From Cohnella kolymensis (GTDB lineage: Bacteria; Bacillota; Bacilli; Paenibacillales; Paenibacillaceae), in contig NZ_JXAL01000021.1 of NCBI RefSeq assembly GCF_000829465.1, positions 1 to 64,000 on the forward strand: a stretch of DNA of 64,000 nucleotides. The letters are read 5' to 3'. The position numbers and the translations under genes were made by a program. The notes under the pieces are model-generated. The model was not told the DNA's origin, ran no database searches, and was given only the letters and a program-made list of their open reading frames with translations. This document shows, piece by piece, positions 55,550-64,000 of the stretch. Position 1 is the stretch's first letter. The number at the start of each line of letters is the position of its first letter.

Positions 55550-57052
55550 ATGACGGATTTCATTCTAGAGATGAAGGATATTTCGAAGTCGTATCATGGT
55601 GTAAAAGCGCTGGATCGGGTTACTTTACAGGTTCGGAAAGGTGAAGTTCACGCGTTAATGGGCGAGAATGGTGCTGGAAAATCAACGTTAATGAAGGTAC
55701 TAACGGGTCTGGTGAAGCCGGATGAAGGAGAGATTCGCTTTTGCGGCTTCCCCGTACGCATCGATACACCGCAAGCGGCCCTCCAGCTCGGTATCGCAAT
55801 GATTCATCAGGAGCTTAATCCGGTGCCTGAGATGACCGTCGCAGGTAACATTTTCTTAGGGAGAGAGCCGACATATCGGATCACCGGATTCGTCAACACG
55901 AAGCTGATGAATCTCCAGGCTGAAGAGCTGCTCCAGCAGTATAAACTGAACGTTCACCCCAATACCAAGGTCTCCCGGCTGAGCTTGGCCCAAAAGCAAA
56001 TGCTGGAGCTGATTAAAGCTGCTTCTTATCAAGCCAAGCTTCTGATTATGGACGAACCTACCTCAGCTCTATCTGCCGAAGAAGTCGGAACTCTCTTCGA
56101 AACGATCGAAAGGCTGCGTAACGATGGGATCCCAATCATCTATATCTCTCACCGTCTGGAAGAGATTTTCAAGATGGCTGACAGGGTCACCATTTTACGC
56201 GACGGCCGTTACATAGACAGCCTGCCTATCAAAGACCTGAATAAAGATACATTGATAACCAAAATGGTCGGACGTCCGCTTACCGCCATTTTCCCCAAAG
56301 AAGAAGCCGTCATCGGCCCTCCTGTTCTTGAAGTGAAAAACCTTACACGACACGGCTTTTTCGAAGGAATCGACTTTCTTGTGCGCCGCGGTGAGATACT
56401 CGGAATCTCCGGCTTGATGGGAGCCGGCCGAACTGAAGTGATGCGCGCGATCTTCGGCTTAGACGGGTTCGACTCAGGCGAGATCCTCCTTGACGGCAAG
56501 CCTATTCGTATCCGGAATCCATCCGATGCGATTCGTTCCGGCATCACCATGGTCACCGAAGACCGCAAAGAGCTTGGACTTATTCTCTGTCGTCCAATCC
56601 GGGAAAATATGACGCTCCCCAGCATGGACCTCGTTGGCAAAGGATTATTCGTGCGAAGAGGCAGTGAAAGCAGATTGTGCGAGGCTATGACCAGCCAAAT
56701 TGTAATAAAAATGAGCGATTTCCAACAGCCCGTTCAATCGCTTAGCGGCGGTAACCAACAAAAAGTAGTACTGGCTAAATGGCTCATTCGCAAGCCTAAG
56801 GTTCTCATTCTTGATGAACCGACACGGGGTATCGACGTCGGCGCAAAAGCGGAAATTTACCGGCTGATCTCCTCTTTAGCAAAGGAAGGTATGGCAATTA
56901 TCATGGTGTCATCCGAACTGCCGGAGATCATTGGCATGAGCGACCGCATATTGGTCATGGGTGATGGAAAAATCAAAGGGGAATTTACAGGCAGCGAGGC
57001 GACGCAAGAAGACATTTTGGCATGTGCCATCGGAGGTGCGGGAGTTGCTTAA
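55550..57052 (+). CDS. Sugar ABC transporter ATP-binding protein (RbsA/CUT2 type)
   Basis: A 500-residue double ATPase. First domain: MGENGAGKSTLMKVLTGLVK (Walker A), LSLAQKQMLELIKA (signature), LLIMDEPTSAL (Walker B). Second: LMGAGRTEVMRAIFG and SLSGGNQQKVVLAKWLIRKP, with VLILDEPTRGIDVGAKAEIY. This is the single-polypeptide CUT2 arrangement for monosaccharides. ATG follows GAGGAGG. Its stop overlaps the start of the permease gene by eight bases. Confidence 0.93.
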   Translation: MTDFILEMKDISKSYHGVKALDRVTLQVRKGEVHALMGENGAGKSTLMKVLTGLVKPDEGEIRFCGFPVRIDTPQAALQLGIAMIHQELNPVPEMTVAGNIFLGREPTYRITGFVNTKLMNLQAEELLQQYKLNVHPNTKVSRLSLAQKQMLELIKAASYQAKLLIMDEPTSALSAEEVGTLFETIERLRNDGIPIIYISHRLEEIFKMADRVTILRDGRYIDSLPIKDLNKDTLITKMVGRPLTAIFPKEEAVIGPPVLEVKNLTRHGFFEGIDFLVRRGEILGISGLMGAGRTEVMRAIFGLDGFDSGEILLDGKPIRIRNPSDAIRSGITMVTEDRKELGLILCRPIRENMTLPSMDLVGKGLFVRRGSESRLCEAMTSQIVIKMSDFQQPVQSLSGGNQQKVVLAKWLIRKPKVLILDEPTRGIDVGAKAEIYRLISSLAKEGMAIIMVSSELPEIIGMSDRILVMGDGKIKGEFTGSEATQEDILACAIGGAGVA

Positions 57053-58034
57053 AGAATCCACAATTGTATCCAAATCCGGCGCAATTGCAATCAAGGGACG
57101 TTATTCTACGCAGATACTCCACAAGTATGGTCTCATCCTTATCCTGCTTCTTACGGTTCTTATACTCAGCTTCATATCGGAAACTTTCCTTACTTGGACA
57201 AACTTGATGAACGTTCTGCGGCAAGTTTCTATTAATGGAATCCTTGCCGTGGGCATGACCTTAGTTATTCTAACCGCTGGGATTGATCTGTCCATCGGCT
57301 CACTGATGGCGGTATCCGGTGTCATTGCGGCCAGCATGGTCCAAGGTGATTCTGGCTTTGGCTTGATTTTACTTGCCGTACTTGCAGGCATGGCTGCAGG
57401 AGGAGCACTGTCCGGAATCAGCGGTACCATGAGCGCCAAGCTGAATGTCGCCCCTTTCATCGCGACTTTGGCGATGATGACAGTGGCAAGGGGTCTTGCC
57501 CTCATCTACACCAACGGCCGCCCAATGGTGGTCGAGTCGAAAACGTTCCTCGCTCTCGGACAAGGGTATATTGGACCCATCCCCACCCCTGTAGTTATTT
57601 TTGCCGTCGTCTGCGTTGTCATCGGTGTTTTGCTTAATATGACGAAGTTCGGACGTTATATCTATGCCATTGGAGGAAATGAAAGCGCGGCCAAGGCGTC
57701 TGGAGTTAATGTTAACAGGGTTAAAATCGGCGTTTATCTGATCAATGGTTTATTGGCGGGTCTTGCCGGTGTTCTGCTCGCTTCCCGAATCAGCTCCGGA
57801 CAGCCCAACAGCGGCATGGGTTATGAGCTTGATGCTATTGCGGCTGTCGTCATTGGTGGCACAAGCCTTTTCGGTGGTGTCGGCACCATTACCGGAACGA
57901 TCGTAGGTGTTCTGATTATCGGAGTTATTAATAACGGACTCAATCTATTGGACGTTTCTTCTTATTATCAGCAGATCATCAAAGGACTGATCATCGCCAT
58001 AGCAGTCATTCTGGATCAACGCTCAAAAAGGTGA
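57045..58034 (+). CDS. Sugar ABC transporter permease (RbsC type)
   Basis: A 329-residue permease with eight to ten helices. Family motifs: NLMNVLRQVSINGILAVGMT, ILTAGIDLSIGSLMAVSGV, IYAIGGNESAAKASGVNV and LDAIAAVVIGGTSLFGG. TTG at 57045 has GGAGG eight bases before it; a GTG at 57036 and longer frames lack that site. It forms a homodimeric channel with the RbsA-like ATPase. Confidence 0.92.
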   Translation: MLKESTIVSKSGAIAIKGRYSTQILHKYGLILILLLTVLILSFISETFLTWTNLMNVLRQVSINGILAVGMTLVILTAGIDLSIGSLMAVSGVIAASMVQGDSGFGLILLAVLAGMAAGGALSGISGTMSAKLNVAPFIATLAMMTVARGLALIYTNGRPMVVESKTFLALGQGYIGPIPTPVVIFAVVCVVIGVLLNMTKFGRYIYAIGGNESAAKASGVNVNRVKIGVYLINGLLAGLAGVLLASRISSGQPNSGMGYELDAIAAVVIGGTSLFGGVGTITGTIVGVLIIGVINNGLNLLDVSSYYQQIIKGLIIAIAVILDQRSKR

Positions 58035-58112
58035 GACAGCCGTTCTCAAAATCGGTATACCGCCCGAATGAGGGCCGCGTATATACAACCATTTCAGAAA
58101 GGGGTTTTTGCA

Positions 58113-59129
58113 GTGTCAATGAGAAGACCGCATCACAATTTATTTAAGGCGTCACTCCTAGTTCTCTTACTCGCTCTGATTGTAGGTTGTTCCAGCAAGA
58201 ACGGAAACAATGCCGGCTCCACTAACAACGGGGATGCCGCTTCGCCGGTAGCAGCGGCTGCAACGAAGTCAGGTTCCTCGGAGAAATACAAAATCGGCGT
58301 AGCGGCGCAAGGCTTATCCCACGAATTTATCAAAGCTCTCATTGAGTCGATGCAGTCCAAAGCTGACGAGCTCGCAGTCGAGCTGGTTGTCATGGACAGT
58401 CAGGACAAAATCGAAACACAGCTTAGTCAAGTAGACACACTCGTAGCTCAGAAAGTAGACGCGCTAATTCTCAACTCCGTTGATTTCGTCGGATCCGGAC
58501 CTGCCGTGGACAAAGCGAAAGAAGCGGGCATTCCCGTCGTCGAAGTCATCACTTTCACGAAAAACGAGAATTACGACGTGTTCGTCGGTACCGATCCGAA
58601 ACAGTCCGGAATCATGATGGGCGAGTTCCTTGCTAAAGCTCTGAATGGAAAAGGTAACGTAGCCCTGCTGCAGGGGCAAATCGGGCACTCCGCTGAGATT
58701 ACCCGGGGAGCCGGACTTAAAGAATCGCTTTTCGACAAGTATTCGGACGTGAAGCTGGTCACCGAGCAGACGGCAAACTGGAACCGTGATGAAGCTCTTC
58801 GCATAACCGAAGACTGGCTCCAGCGTTTCCCTGAACTGAATGCCATAGCAGCGCAAAACGATGAAATGGCGATGGGAGCTCTGCAAGCGGTGGAAGCTGC
58901 GGGGCGGAAGGATGTCATTGTAGCAGGAATTGACGGGATCCCTGATGCTCTGAATGCGGTCAAAGACGGCCGGCTTGGCTCCACCATACTGGACAACGTT
59001 ACGGCAGAAGGGAAACGTGCCGTAGAAGTGGCCGTCGGACTCATAAAGGGTGAAAAATTCGACAAAAAAGAATTGGTAGACTATGTCCCAATCGATAAGA
59101 GCAATGTTGACCAGTATTTGGGCAAATAA
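58113..59129 (+). CDS. Sugar-binding lipoprotein (RbsB-like, periplasmic-binding family 1)
   Basis: A 338-residue receptor. Signal peptide with lipobox ALIVGC, then Asn/Gly/Ala linker. The fold starts YKIGVAAQGLSHEFIKALIE and continues with DSQDKIETQLSQVDTLVAQKVDALILN, NAIAAQNDEMAMGALQAVEAA, VIVAGIDGIPDAL and a C-terminal VPIDKSNVDQYLGK, the usual CUT2 end. GTG at 58113 follows AAAGGGG. The ligand may be a modified monosaccharide; acidic and aromatic pocket residues cannot be assigned without a structure. Confidence 0.9.
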   Translation: MSMRRPHHNLFKASLLVLLLALIVGCSSKNGNNAGSTNNGDAASPVAAAATKSGSSEKYKIGVAAQGLSHEFIKALIESMQSKADELAVELVVMDSQDKIETQLSQVDTLVAQKVDALILNSVDFVGSGPAVDKAKEAGIPVVEVITFTKNENYDVFVGTDPKQSGIMMGEFLAKALNGKGNVALLQGQIGHSAEITRGAGLKESLFDKYSDVKLVTEQTANWNRDEALRITEDWLQRFPELNAIAAQNDEMAMGALQAVEAAGRKDVIVAGIDGIPDALNAVKDGRLGSTILDNVTAEGKRAVEVAVGLIKGEKFDKKELVDYVPIDKSNVDQYLGK

Positions 59130-59151
59130 TCCCTAAAAACATAGAATCTTT

Positions 59152-59214
59152 CAACAGACATGCCGAAATCGTGCATCCCGCTAGTTTAAGGCGCCATCGG
59201 CGGCATGTCTGTTG
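59152..59214 (+). other. Long-armed hairpin between the receptor and GH genes
   Basis: CAACAGACATGCCG (59152-59165) is the exact complement of CGGCATGTCTGTTG (59201-59214): a 14-bp perfect stem with a 35-base loop. No T-run follows, so it is more likely an mRNA stabiliser or processing site that keeps receptor mRNA abundant than a terminator. Confidence 0.5.
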
Positions 59215-59254
59215 GTAATAAAAACAGGTTCAGAACTTTACAGGGAGGATAAAT

Positions 59255-61489
59255 ATGAAAACTCCTGAAACACTTTACCCTTTCCCTCTTCTACCTACTG
59301 CAAAAAACTTAAGTTTGACGGGAATCACTCGAACAATTAACCGTTCATCTTTGAAAGTCCGTCTAGAAGAACCGTTCCTCTCGATTCAAAAAGTTGTAGT
59401 TGAAGAGCTGCAGAAGCTTCAATTTTCATCAATTGTATGCGACACCTCAGGACCGAACTCCTCATCACAGCTGATTTTCCTGGCAAGTGAATCTCTTGAT
59501 CCGGAAGACCGGCTCTCACTTCAGCAAGAGAATGTTCCCGAGCAGTCCTATGTGCTTGAAATTAATGAACGTCAAATCCGCATCGGAGCATTAACAGCCC
59601 ATGGCGCTCTTTACGGATTAGCCACTCTGGCGCAAATGCTCAGCTATGACTCGAATTCGCAAATCCCTTGTTTGAAAATCATTGATGGCCCCGATGTTCC
59701 GGAGCGGGTCATTTCTCCTACTTTGACTTGGTATGCCGGATTTGCCCGTATAGGGTTCGGCATGCAGCTGTGGGACGGCGAACGCTGGAAGCGTTTCGTT
59801 GACTGGTGCTTCATCCACAAAATAAATTCCTTAAACATCGTGATGTACGGGTTTTGGCCGTTTGAATTTCCGGAGTACCCGGAGACGGTACTGAGGAACA
59901 TATCGGTTAAAACATGGTCCAAAGAAACCCGGGATTGGCTCGACGTTTCGTTCACGCACCCCAATTTGATTAAGCCTTTTCTTAGCGACATTATAAATTA
60001 CGCCAATCGGCGGGGCATTTCGATGTATGCCTATATTGGGCTGAATTCGTACAGCGGAGGATACCCGGTCGTCCATCCGGAAAGCAGGGCCGTTCTTTCG
60101 GATGAGTTGCAAAGCAAAGGCCATGTCAACAGTTATGACTCGATGTGCCCTTCTCGGCCGGAGGTGCGTGAGTATCTGATCAACAATGTCAAAAGGATCG
60201 AGGAGCTGGGCTTTAACGGCCTCGTATTCGAGGAAAGCGAAGAAGTGCAGTGGTTTTGCCAGTGTGAAGAATGTCAGTTGAAGTATGGGCATCTTGCCCC
60301 GAACGACGCAAAGCACACGGTTTCCGTCGAACTGCTTCAGGAATATTCCAAGGTTCTTAGCCCAGTTACACTCATGGGCGTACGTTGGCTGCGGGAGCCT
60401 CCTATTGTGAAGTCGGAAAGCTATTTGCAAGATTGGGCGAACAAGCTGCCGAAACACGTGAAACTGTTCTGGGCTCCCGGCCTCGAAGACGACGACCGGG
60501 AATTTCTAAAATGGATCGGAATCTTCGGCAAGGACCGTATTTATTCCCGCAACTGCGAAGGCAGCGGCTTTGCGGCAAGTTTGGGCCGAATCCCCTACCT
60601 GATTCCCGATACTTTCCCGGATACGCTCAAGAACTATGCTTTCCAGCATTTATGGAACGACATCTCCCAATTTCAAGGGGCCGTAAACCAGAACTGTACG
60701 GGCATTAACGGATACGGGTTCGAGTGGTATGGGCATGAGCACTATTTTATGGCGGCGGCTCAATACGGTTGGGACTGCTGGAGGTTCGGACACGACGACT
60801 ATCTCACCCACGGCTCCCGTCACCTGTTCGGCGAGGAAAACGGGGCACGGTATGAAAGAATCGTACGAAACATTCCTTGCATTCACGAGACGCAAATTTG
60901 CGAGAAGCTGCCGTCATTTCCTTTTATGCCTAATAAGTACGTCGGCGATGAAGGTTCCGCCTATCTCGGCTTAATGGCGGATCAAGCGGAACTGGTACTC
61001 ACTGACTTGCAGGCCATACTCCAAACCCCGGGGCTTACCGACATTCAGTCTGAATGCGCTGAAGCTACTCTGCTAATGGCCAAACGAATGCAAGCGGTGA
61101 TCCGAGCCGGGCTTTACTATAACCACTTCCTGACTGCGATGAAGAATGGGACCCGCGACTTAACAATTCTCCGTCATTACGCGAAAAAGTCGCTTCATTA
61201 CGCTGAGGAGAATTACAGCATCATTAAGGAAAACTACTTCGATTCTCATGATCATACTTGGACTGGAGTCGCAATCGGCGAATATTACATTCCGCTCGTT
61301 ATCAATGAATATAAAAAGGTATTTTCGAGCGTGCTCGGGGACGAGTTCGCACCTGATCCTTCTATAGCACCGATCGTCGGCGGGGAAAGCCTGCCTTGGG
61401 AGTGGCTGCTTGAGTGGGGGCCGAGAATTGCCAAAGCAAAGCCGACTGCCGCTATTCGTGAAGGCAACGTATCCATTAGGGTGCCATAA
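59255..61489 (+). CDS. Cytosolic GH20-like glycoside hydrolase of unassigned specificity
   Basis: A 744-residue protein without signal peptide. Residues 100-135 (YVLEINERQIRIGALTAHGA, LYGLATLAQML) are the zincin-like domain 2 of hexosaminidases and alpha-glucuronidases. A TIM barrel follows (FVDWCFIHKINSLNIVMYGF, GFNGLVFEESEEVQWFCQCE), with candidate catalytic glutamates in LVFEESEEV (about 322-328) and a CQCEECQLKYG cysteine motif, seen in some hexosaminidase relatives. The C-terminal 250 residues are helical. It most likely splits an imported amino-sugar or uronic disaccharide. I cannot assign it to a numbered family with confidence. GGGAGG precedes the ATG. Confidence 0.68.
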   Translation: MKTPETLYPFPLLPTAKNLSLTGITRTINRSSLKVRLEEPFLSIQKVVVEELQKLQFSSIVCDTSGPNSSSQLIFLASESLDPEDRLSLQQENVPEQSYVLEINERQIRIGALTAHGALYGLATLAQMLSYDSNSQIPCLKIIDGPDVPERVISPTLTWYAGFARIGFGMQLWDGERWKRFVDWCFIHKINSLNIVMYGFWPFEFPEYPETVLRNISVKTWSKETRDWLDVSFTHPNLIKPFLSDIINYANRRGISMYAYIGLNSYSGGYPVVHPESRAVLSDELQSKGHVNSYDSMCPSRPEVREYLINNVKRIEELGFNGLVFEESEEVQWFCQCEECQLKYGHLAPNDAKHTVSVELLQEYSKVLSPVTLMGVRWLREPPIVKSESYLQDWANKLPKHVKLFWAPGLEDDDREFLKWIGIFGKDRIYSRNCEGSGFAASLGRIPYLIPDTFPDTLKNYAFQHLWNDISQFQGAVNQNCTGINGYGFEWYGHEHYFMAAAQYGWDCWRFGHDDYLTHGSRHLFGEENGARYERIVRNIPCIHETQICEKLPSFPFMPNKYVGDEGSAYLGLMADQAELVLTDLQAILQTPGLTDIQSECAEATLLMAKRMQAVIRAGLYYNHFLTAMKNGTRDLTILRHYAKKSLHYAEENYSIIKENYFDSHDHTWTGVAIGEYYIPLVINEYKKVFSSVLGDEFAPDPSIAPIVGGESLPWEWLLEWGPRIAKAKPTAAIREGNVSIRVP

Positions 61490-61505
61490 GGAGGCTGCTA
61501 AACCG

Positions 61506-62653
61506 GTGAAACCGCTAGTACTCGGCATTCTGGAAGACCTGATTCGAATCGAGAGCGTGAATCCCCATTATGAAGAAGGTGCTCAAGGCGAAACCGAGGT
61601 AACCCGCTACATTGAGCATTTTTGCATAAACGCCGGACTTCCGTGCTATCGGCAGCCGGTATTGCCGGGACGCGACAATCTGATCGTCGAATTGACAACC
61701 GGTCACCCCGATCGTGTGCTGCTCTTTGAAGCCCATATGGATACCGTATCCGTCGGCAGCATGACTGACCCGTTTGCGCCCCGTTACGATGGCAACCGTC
61801 TGTATGGACGCGGATCTTGCGATACGAAAGGTTCCTTGTCCGCCATGCTGGCTGCCCTTGAATTCTGTGCCCGTAATAGAGACCGGTTCGGCTGCGATAT
61901 CGTACTGTGTGCCTCTGTAGACGAAGAATATGCCTATCGGGGACTGACGGCCTTTATGGATTTGAATATGAACATTCATGGAGCGGTTGTCGGCGAGCGA
62001 CTAATCTCGATATCGTCGTCGCTCATAAAGGCTGCGCGCGGTTTGCCGTGACAACTCATGGGAAAGCGGCCCATAGCTCCGTGCCCGGCGAGGGTATCAA
62101 CGCCATCGTCCATATGACGGCCGTTATCGACTATATTCATCGCTCAATTGAACCGGAGCTGGCTAAGGTTTCCCACCCGCTGTGCGGTGCCTCTACCATC
62201 TCCATCGGAAAGATCAGCGGCGGTAAACAGATTAATATCGTTCCCGAATCTTGTGTTATCGAGGTCGACCGGAGAATTATTCCCGGCGAGGATCCGTATC
62301 AAGTCATGGACGCTATTACACGACAACTCAACACCCAGATTAGTAGACTCGGTATTGAGCATCAGATTGACACACTACTTCTCGACTGGGCTCTCAACAC
62401 ACCGATTGATGCCCGGATCGTACGGAGCGCGCAAGAAGCCGCGCGAAGGCTGGGATTGAATGCAGCGCCAGCCGGAGCAACCTATGGCAGCGATGCCAGC
62501 AAGCTGCAGGCTCTTAAAGGGATCCCGAGCATCGTACTCGGACCTGGTTCAATTAACCAAGCCCATACCGTCAACGAGTGGGTGCCTGTTTCCGAAGTGG
62601 AACAAGCCGTGGACTTCTATATTGGAATTGCGGAAAGTTTCGGAGAACAGTGA
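61506..62653 (+). pseudogene. M20-family metallohydrolase (ArgE/DapE-like), frameshifted
   Basis: About 382 residues. Motifs: LFEAHMDTVSVGSMTDPF (metal His and Asp), GRGSCDTKGSLSAMLAAL, SVDEEYAYRGLTAF (catalytic Glu pair) in the first frame. One missing C near 61997 shifts the frame; adding it gives VVGEPTNLDIVVAHKG and the rest (GKAAHSSVPGEGINAI, TYGSDASKLQALKGIPSIVL, GPGSINQAHTVNEWVPV). The family removes acyl groups from amines (N-acetyl-ornithine, succinyl-DAP). Here it may deacetylate the product of the GH. GTG start follows AAGGAGG by nine bases. Confidence 0.85.
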
Positions 62654-62687
62654 ACCGAAGATACGAGCCGAAGGAGAGAATGGAAGA

Positions 62688-63089
62688 ATGGTAGAAAAGG
62701 CTGGCAAAACGATTATCCGCACAGATAAAGCGCCGGTACCTTCCGGAAGTTACTCGCAGGCGGTCAAATACGGAGACCTGGTCTATGTCGCCGGAACCTG
62801 TCCCTTTGAACTTGGAACAGGTAAGCTTCTGCATCCTGAGAACATGGAAGAGCAAACCCGACTTGTTCTTCAATACATGTCGGAAATATTGGCGGCGGCC
62901 GGAAGTTCCTTAGAACAGGTCGTCAAAGTCACCTCGTACATTAACGACTTGGATCGTTTCCGGGAATACGATACGGCATATAGAGAGTTTTTCCCGGTAG
63001 CCCCTCCTGCAAGAAGCACGGTAGAAATCGGCAAATTTCCGCCGGGAATGTGCGTCGAAATTGAATGCATCGCCGGAGTGACGGACTGA
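62688..63089 (+). CDS. ridA: RidA-family imine/enamine deaminase
   Basis: A 133-residue protein of the YjgF/YER057c/UK114 family: APVPSGSYSQAVKYGDLVYV, AGTCPFELGTGKLLHPENME, ILAAAGSSLEQVVKVTSYIN and the arginine in PPARSTVEIGKFPPGMCVEI, which holds the substrate carboxylate. The family hydrolyses reactive enamines and imines produced by PLP enzymes or deaminases. Its place after an M20 hydrolase and before an MBL hydrolase suggests a dedicated step in the same pathway. The ATG is 12 bases after AAGGAG. Confidence 0.9.
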   Translation: MVEKAGKTIIRTDKAPVPSGSYSQAVKYGDLVYVAGTCPFELGTGKLLHPENMEEQTRLVLQYMSEILAAAGSSLEQVVKVTSYINDLDRFREYDTAYREFFPVAPPARSTVEIGKFPPGMCVEIECIAGVTD

Positions 63090-63826
63090 TGAAACTGTCG
63101 GATCGCGTTTACTTGGTCGGAAGCGGAAAATTCGGAATGGAAATGAGCCATTCCATGGACTGTAATGTGTACTTGTTGGATTGCGGCGAGGAATACGCCC
63201 TGATCGATGCAGGAAGCGGACTGGAGCCGGAAAGAATTGTCCGGAATATCGAGAACAACGGGATTTCTATGGATCGTGTCACCCATTTGCTGCTTACGCA
63301 TATTCACGGCGATCACGCGGCGGGAACTGCCTATTGGAGAGAGCGCTTCGGGTTAAAGGTCGCCGTATCGAAGGAAGCCGCCCCTTGGTTGGCAAATGGC
63401 GATAGGGACAAGACGAGCCTGAATCACGCCATTAAAGGCGGCGTGTACCCGCCCGATTTCCAGTATCCGGCTTGCCAGGTTGACATTGCGCTGGAGGATG
63501 ATTGCACTTTGACCATTGGACAGTTATCGCTCTCTGCGCTGGCGACACCCGGGCATTCCCGCGGACACCTTTCCTTCTATTGGGAGGAAAATGGCGATAA
63601 GTGCTTGTTCTCTGGAGACGCCGTTTTTGCCGCTGGAAAAGTGGTCATTCAGTACATCTGGGACTGCATCATCGAAGAGTATGCGGCGACAGTCGACAAA
63701 CTCAATCGACTGAGCATCGACTCATTGTATCCCGGCCATGGCCCGTTCCTTTGCTCTAATGCACGAAACCACATCGAAGCAGCGCACCGTTATTTCAGCA
63801 AACTCGAGGTGCCGCCGAACTTATAA
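63089..63826 (+). CDS. Metallo-beta-lactamase-fold hydrolase (glyoxalase II-like)
   Basis: A 245-residue MBL-fold enzyme. THIHGDHAAGT supplies HxHxDH, then ATPGHSRGHLSFYW (His), LFSGDAVF (bridging Asp) and LYPGHGPF (His), so both metal sites look complete. Size and motif order resemble glyoxalase II and lactonase relatives. ATG overlaps the RidA stop (TGATG), showing coupling. It probably opens a lactone, lactam or thioester in the same pathway. Confidence 0.86.
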   Translation: MKLSDRVYLVGSGKFGMEMSHSMDCNVYLLDCGEEYALIDAGSGLEPERIVRNIENNGISMDRVTHLLLTHIHGDHAAGTAYWRERFGLKVAVSKEAAPWLANGDRDKTSLNHAIKGGVYPPDFQYPACQVDIALEDDCTLTIGQLSLSALATPGHSRGHLSFYWEENGDKCLFSGDAVFAAGKVVIQYIWDCIIEEYAATVDKLNRLSIDSLYPGHGPFLCSNARNHIEAAHRYFSKLEVPPNL

Positions 63827-63866
63827 TCGGCAGCCGGCGATGATGTCAAAAGGAGTGAGGCCTGAA

Positions 63867-64000
63867 ATGAAAGCATTATTACCAAAAGACCAGTTTATCG
63901 GGTTGGATAGGTGCACCTGGTTATTCAGCGGAGCGGAAACTCCCTCGCATCGGGGCAGCTTGGAAGCTATGACAGAGTATATGCATTATCGCAGCCTCGG
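63867..64000 (+). CDS. Start of a probable PLP-dependent aminotransferase/desulfurase-type protein (partial)
   Basis: Only the first 44 codons are inside the window: MKALLPKDQFIGLDRCTWLF, then SGAETPSHRGSLEAMTEYMH. The LFSGAETPSHRGSLEAM pattern resembles the start of class V aminotransferase-like enzymes, where an early Gly-x-x-Pro loop precedes a helix. AGGAGTGAGG precedes the ATG. The call is weak because the PLP lysine and core lie outside the window. Confidence 0.38.
   Translation, partial: MKALLPKDQFIGLDRCTWLFSGAETPSHRGSLEAMTEYMHYRSL

Noticed and set aside
1..64000. CRISPR arrays, tRNA, rRNA, insertion sequences or prophage
   Set aside because: I saw no regularly spaced repeat, no tRNA-like CCA arm with matching cloverleaf, no rRNA stretch, and no transposase, integrase or phage protein.

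Overview
The window looks like chromosome from a mid-GC, Gram-positive, endospore-forming Bacillales bacterium, most likely Paenibacillaceae. The reasons are strong AGGAGG-type ribosome sites, frequent TTG and GTG starts, lipoprotein signal peptides, YdjO and Csp cold-shock genes, a Cse60-like spore protein, an L25/Ctc gene and a lutABC operon. I found no rRNA, tRNA, CRISPR array, phage or insertion sequence. The genus is inference from gene content.

Layout. 0-1.8 kb: SatD-like protein and a membrane partner. 1.8-8.9 kb (minus): a secreted GHL10 hydrolase, then a run of deacetylase, DDAH-like enzyme, a 49-aa ORF, KdgT-type permease, four-carbon acid-sugar kinase and PdxA2, which is a D-threonate/D-erythronate-type pathway. 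8.9-11.7 kb: CoA-transferase, LytTR regulator and a gutted pyruvate oxidase. 11.8-13.8 kb: YdjO, Csp, a second omega subunit and L25/Ctc. 13.9-18.8 kb: a GT108/DUF1861-type mannosyl phosphorylase divergent from GT4 glycosyltransferase, glycosidase, GDP-mannose pyrophosphorylase and a Cse60-like protein, suggesting a mannan made and recycled inside the cell. 19-31 kb: an IclR regulator flanked by a PotABCD-like ABC importer with a dehydrogenase and permease on one side, and a TAXI-TRAP transporter with a divergent PdxA paralogue on the other. Both sides carry near-identical 17-bp operator-like palindromes. 31-42 kb: subtilase, hybrid histidine kinase, a giant extracellular nuclease/5'-nucleotidase, and a GGDEF-histidine kinase. 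42-46 kb: MFS exporter and an SsuABC/NMT1-type importer. 46-51.5 kb: HscC Hsp70, a J-TPR protein and a metallo-beta-lactamase-fold hydrolase. 51.7-54.7 kb: lutABC lactate oxidation. 54.8-64 kb: GntR regulator, CUT2 sugar ABC importer, unusual GH20-like hydrolase, M20 hydrolase, RidA, a second MBL hydrolase and the start of a probable PLP enzyme; this reads as a complete but unassigned catabolic pathway.

A striking property of the window is that about a dozen otherwise well-conserved genes are each broken by a single-base indel, often in a short homopolymer. Adding or removing one base restores a family-typical protein in nearly every case. Sequencing or assembly error is the simplest explanation, so I annotate these as frameshifted full-length genes. 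The pyruvate oxidase remnant and the kinase with an in-frame stop look more like real decay. The best candidates for new biology are the GT108-GT4-ManC mannan locus with its repeated leader terminators, the GntR-CUT2-GH-M20-RidA cluster, and the IclR double-operator regulon with a PdxA paralogue that has lost a substrate-binding His-Thr pair.
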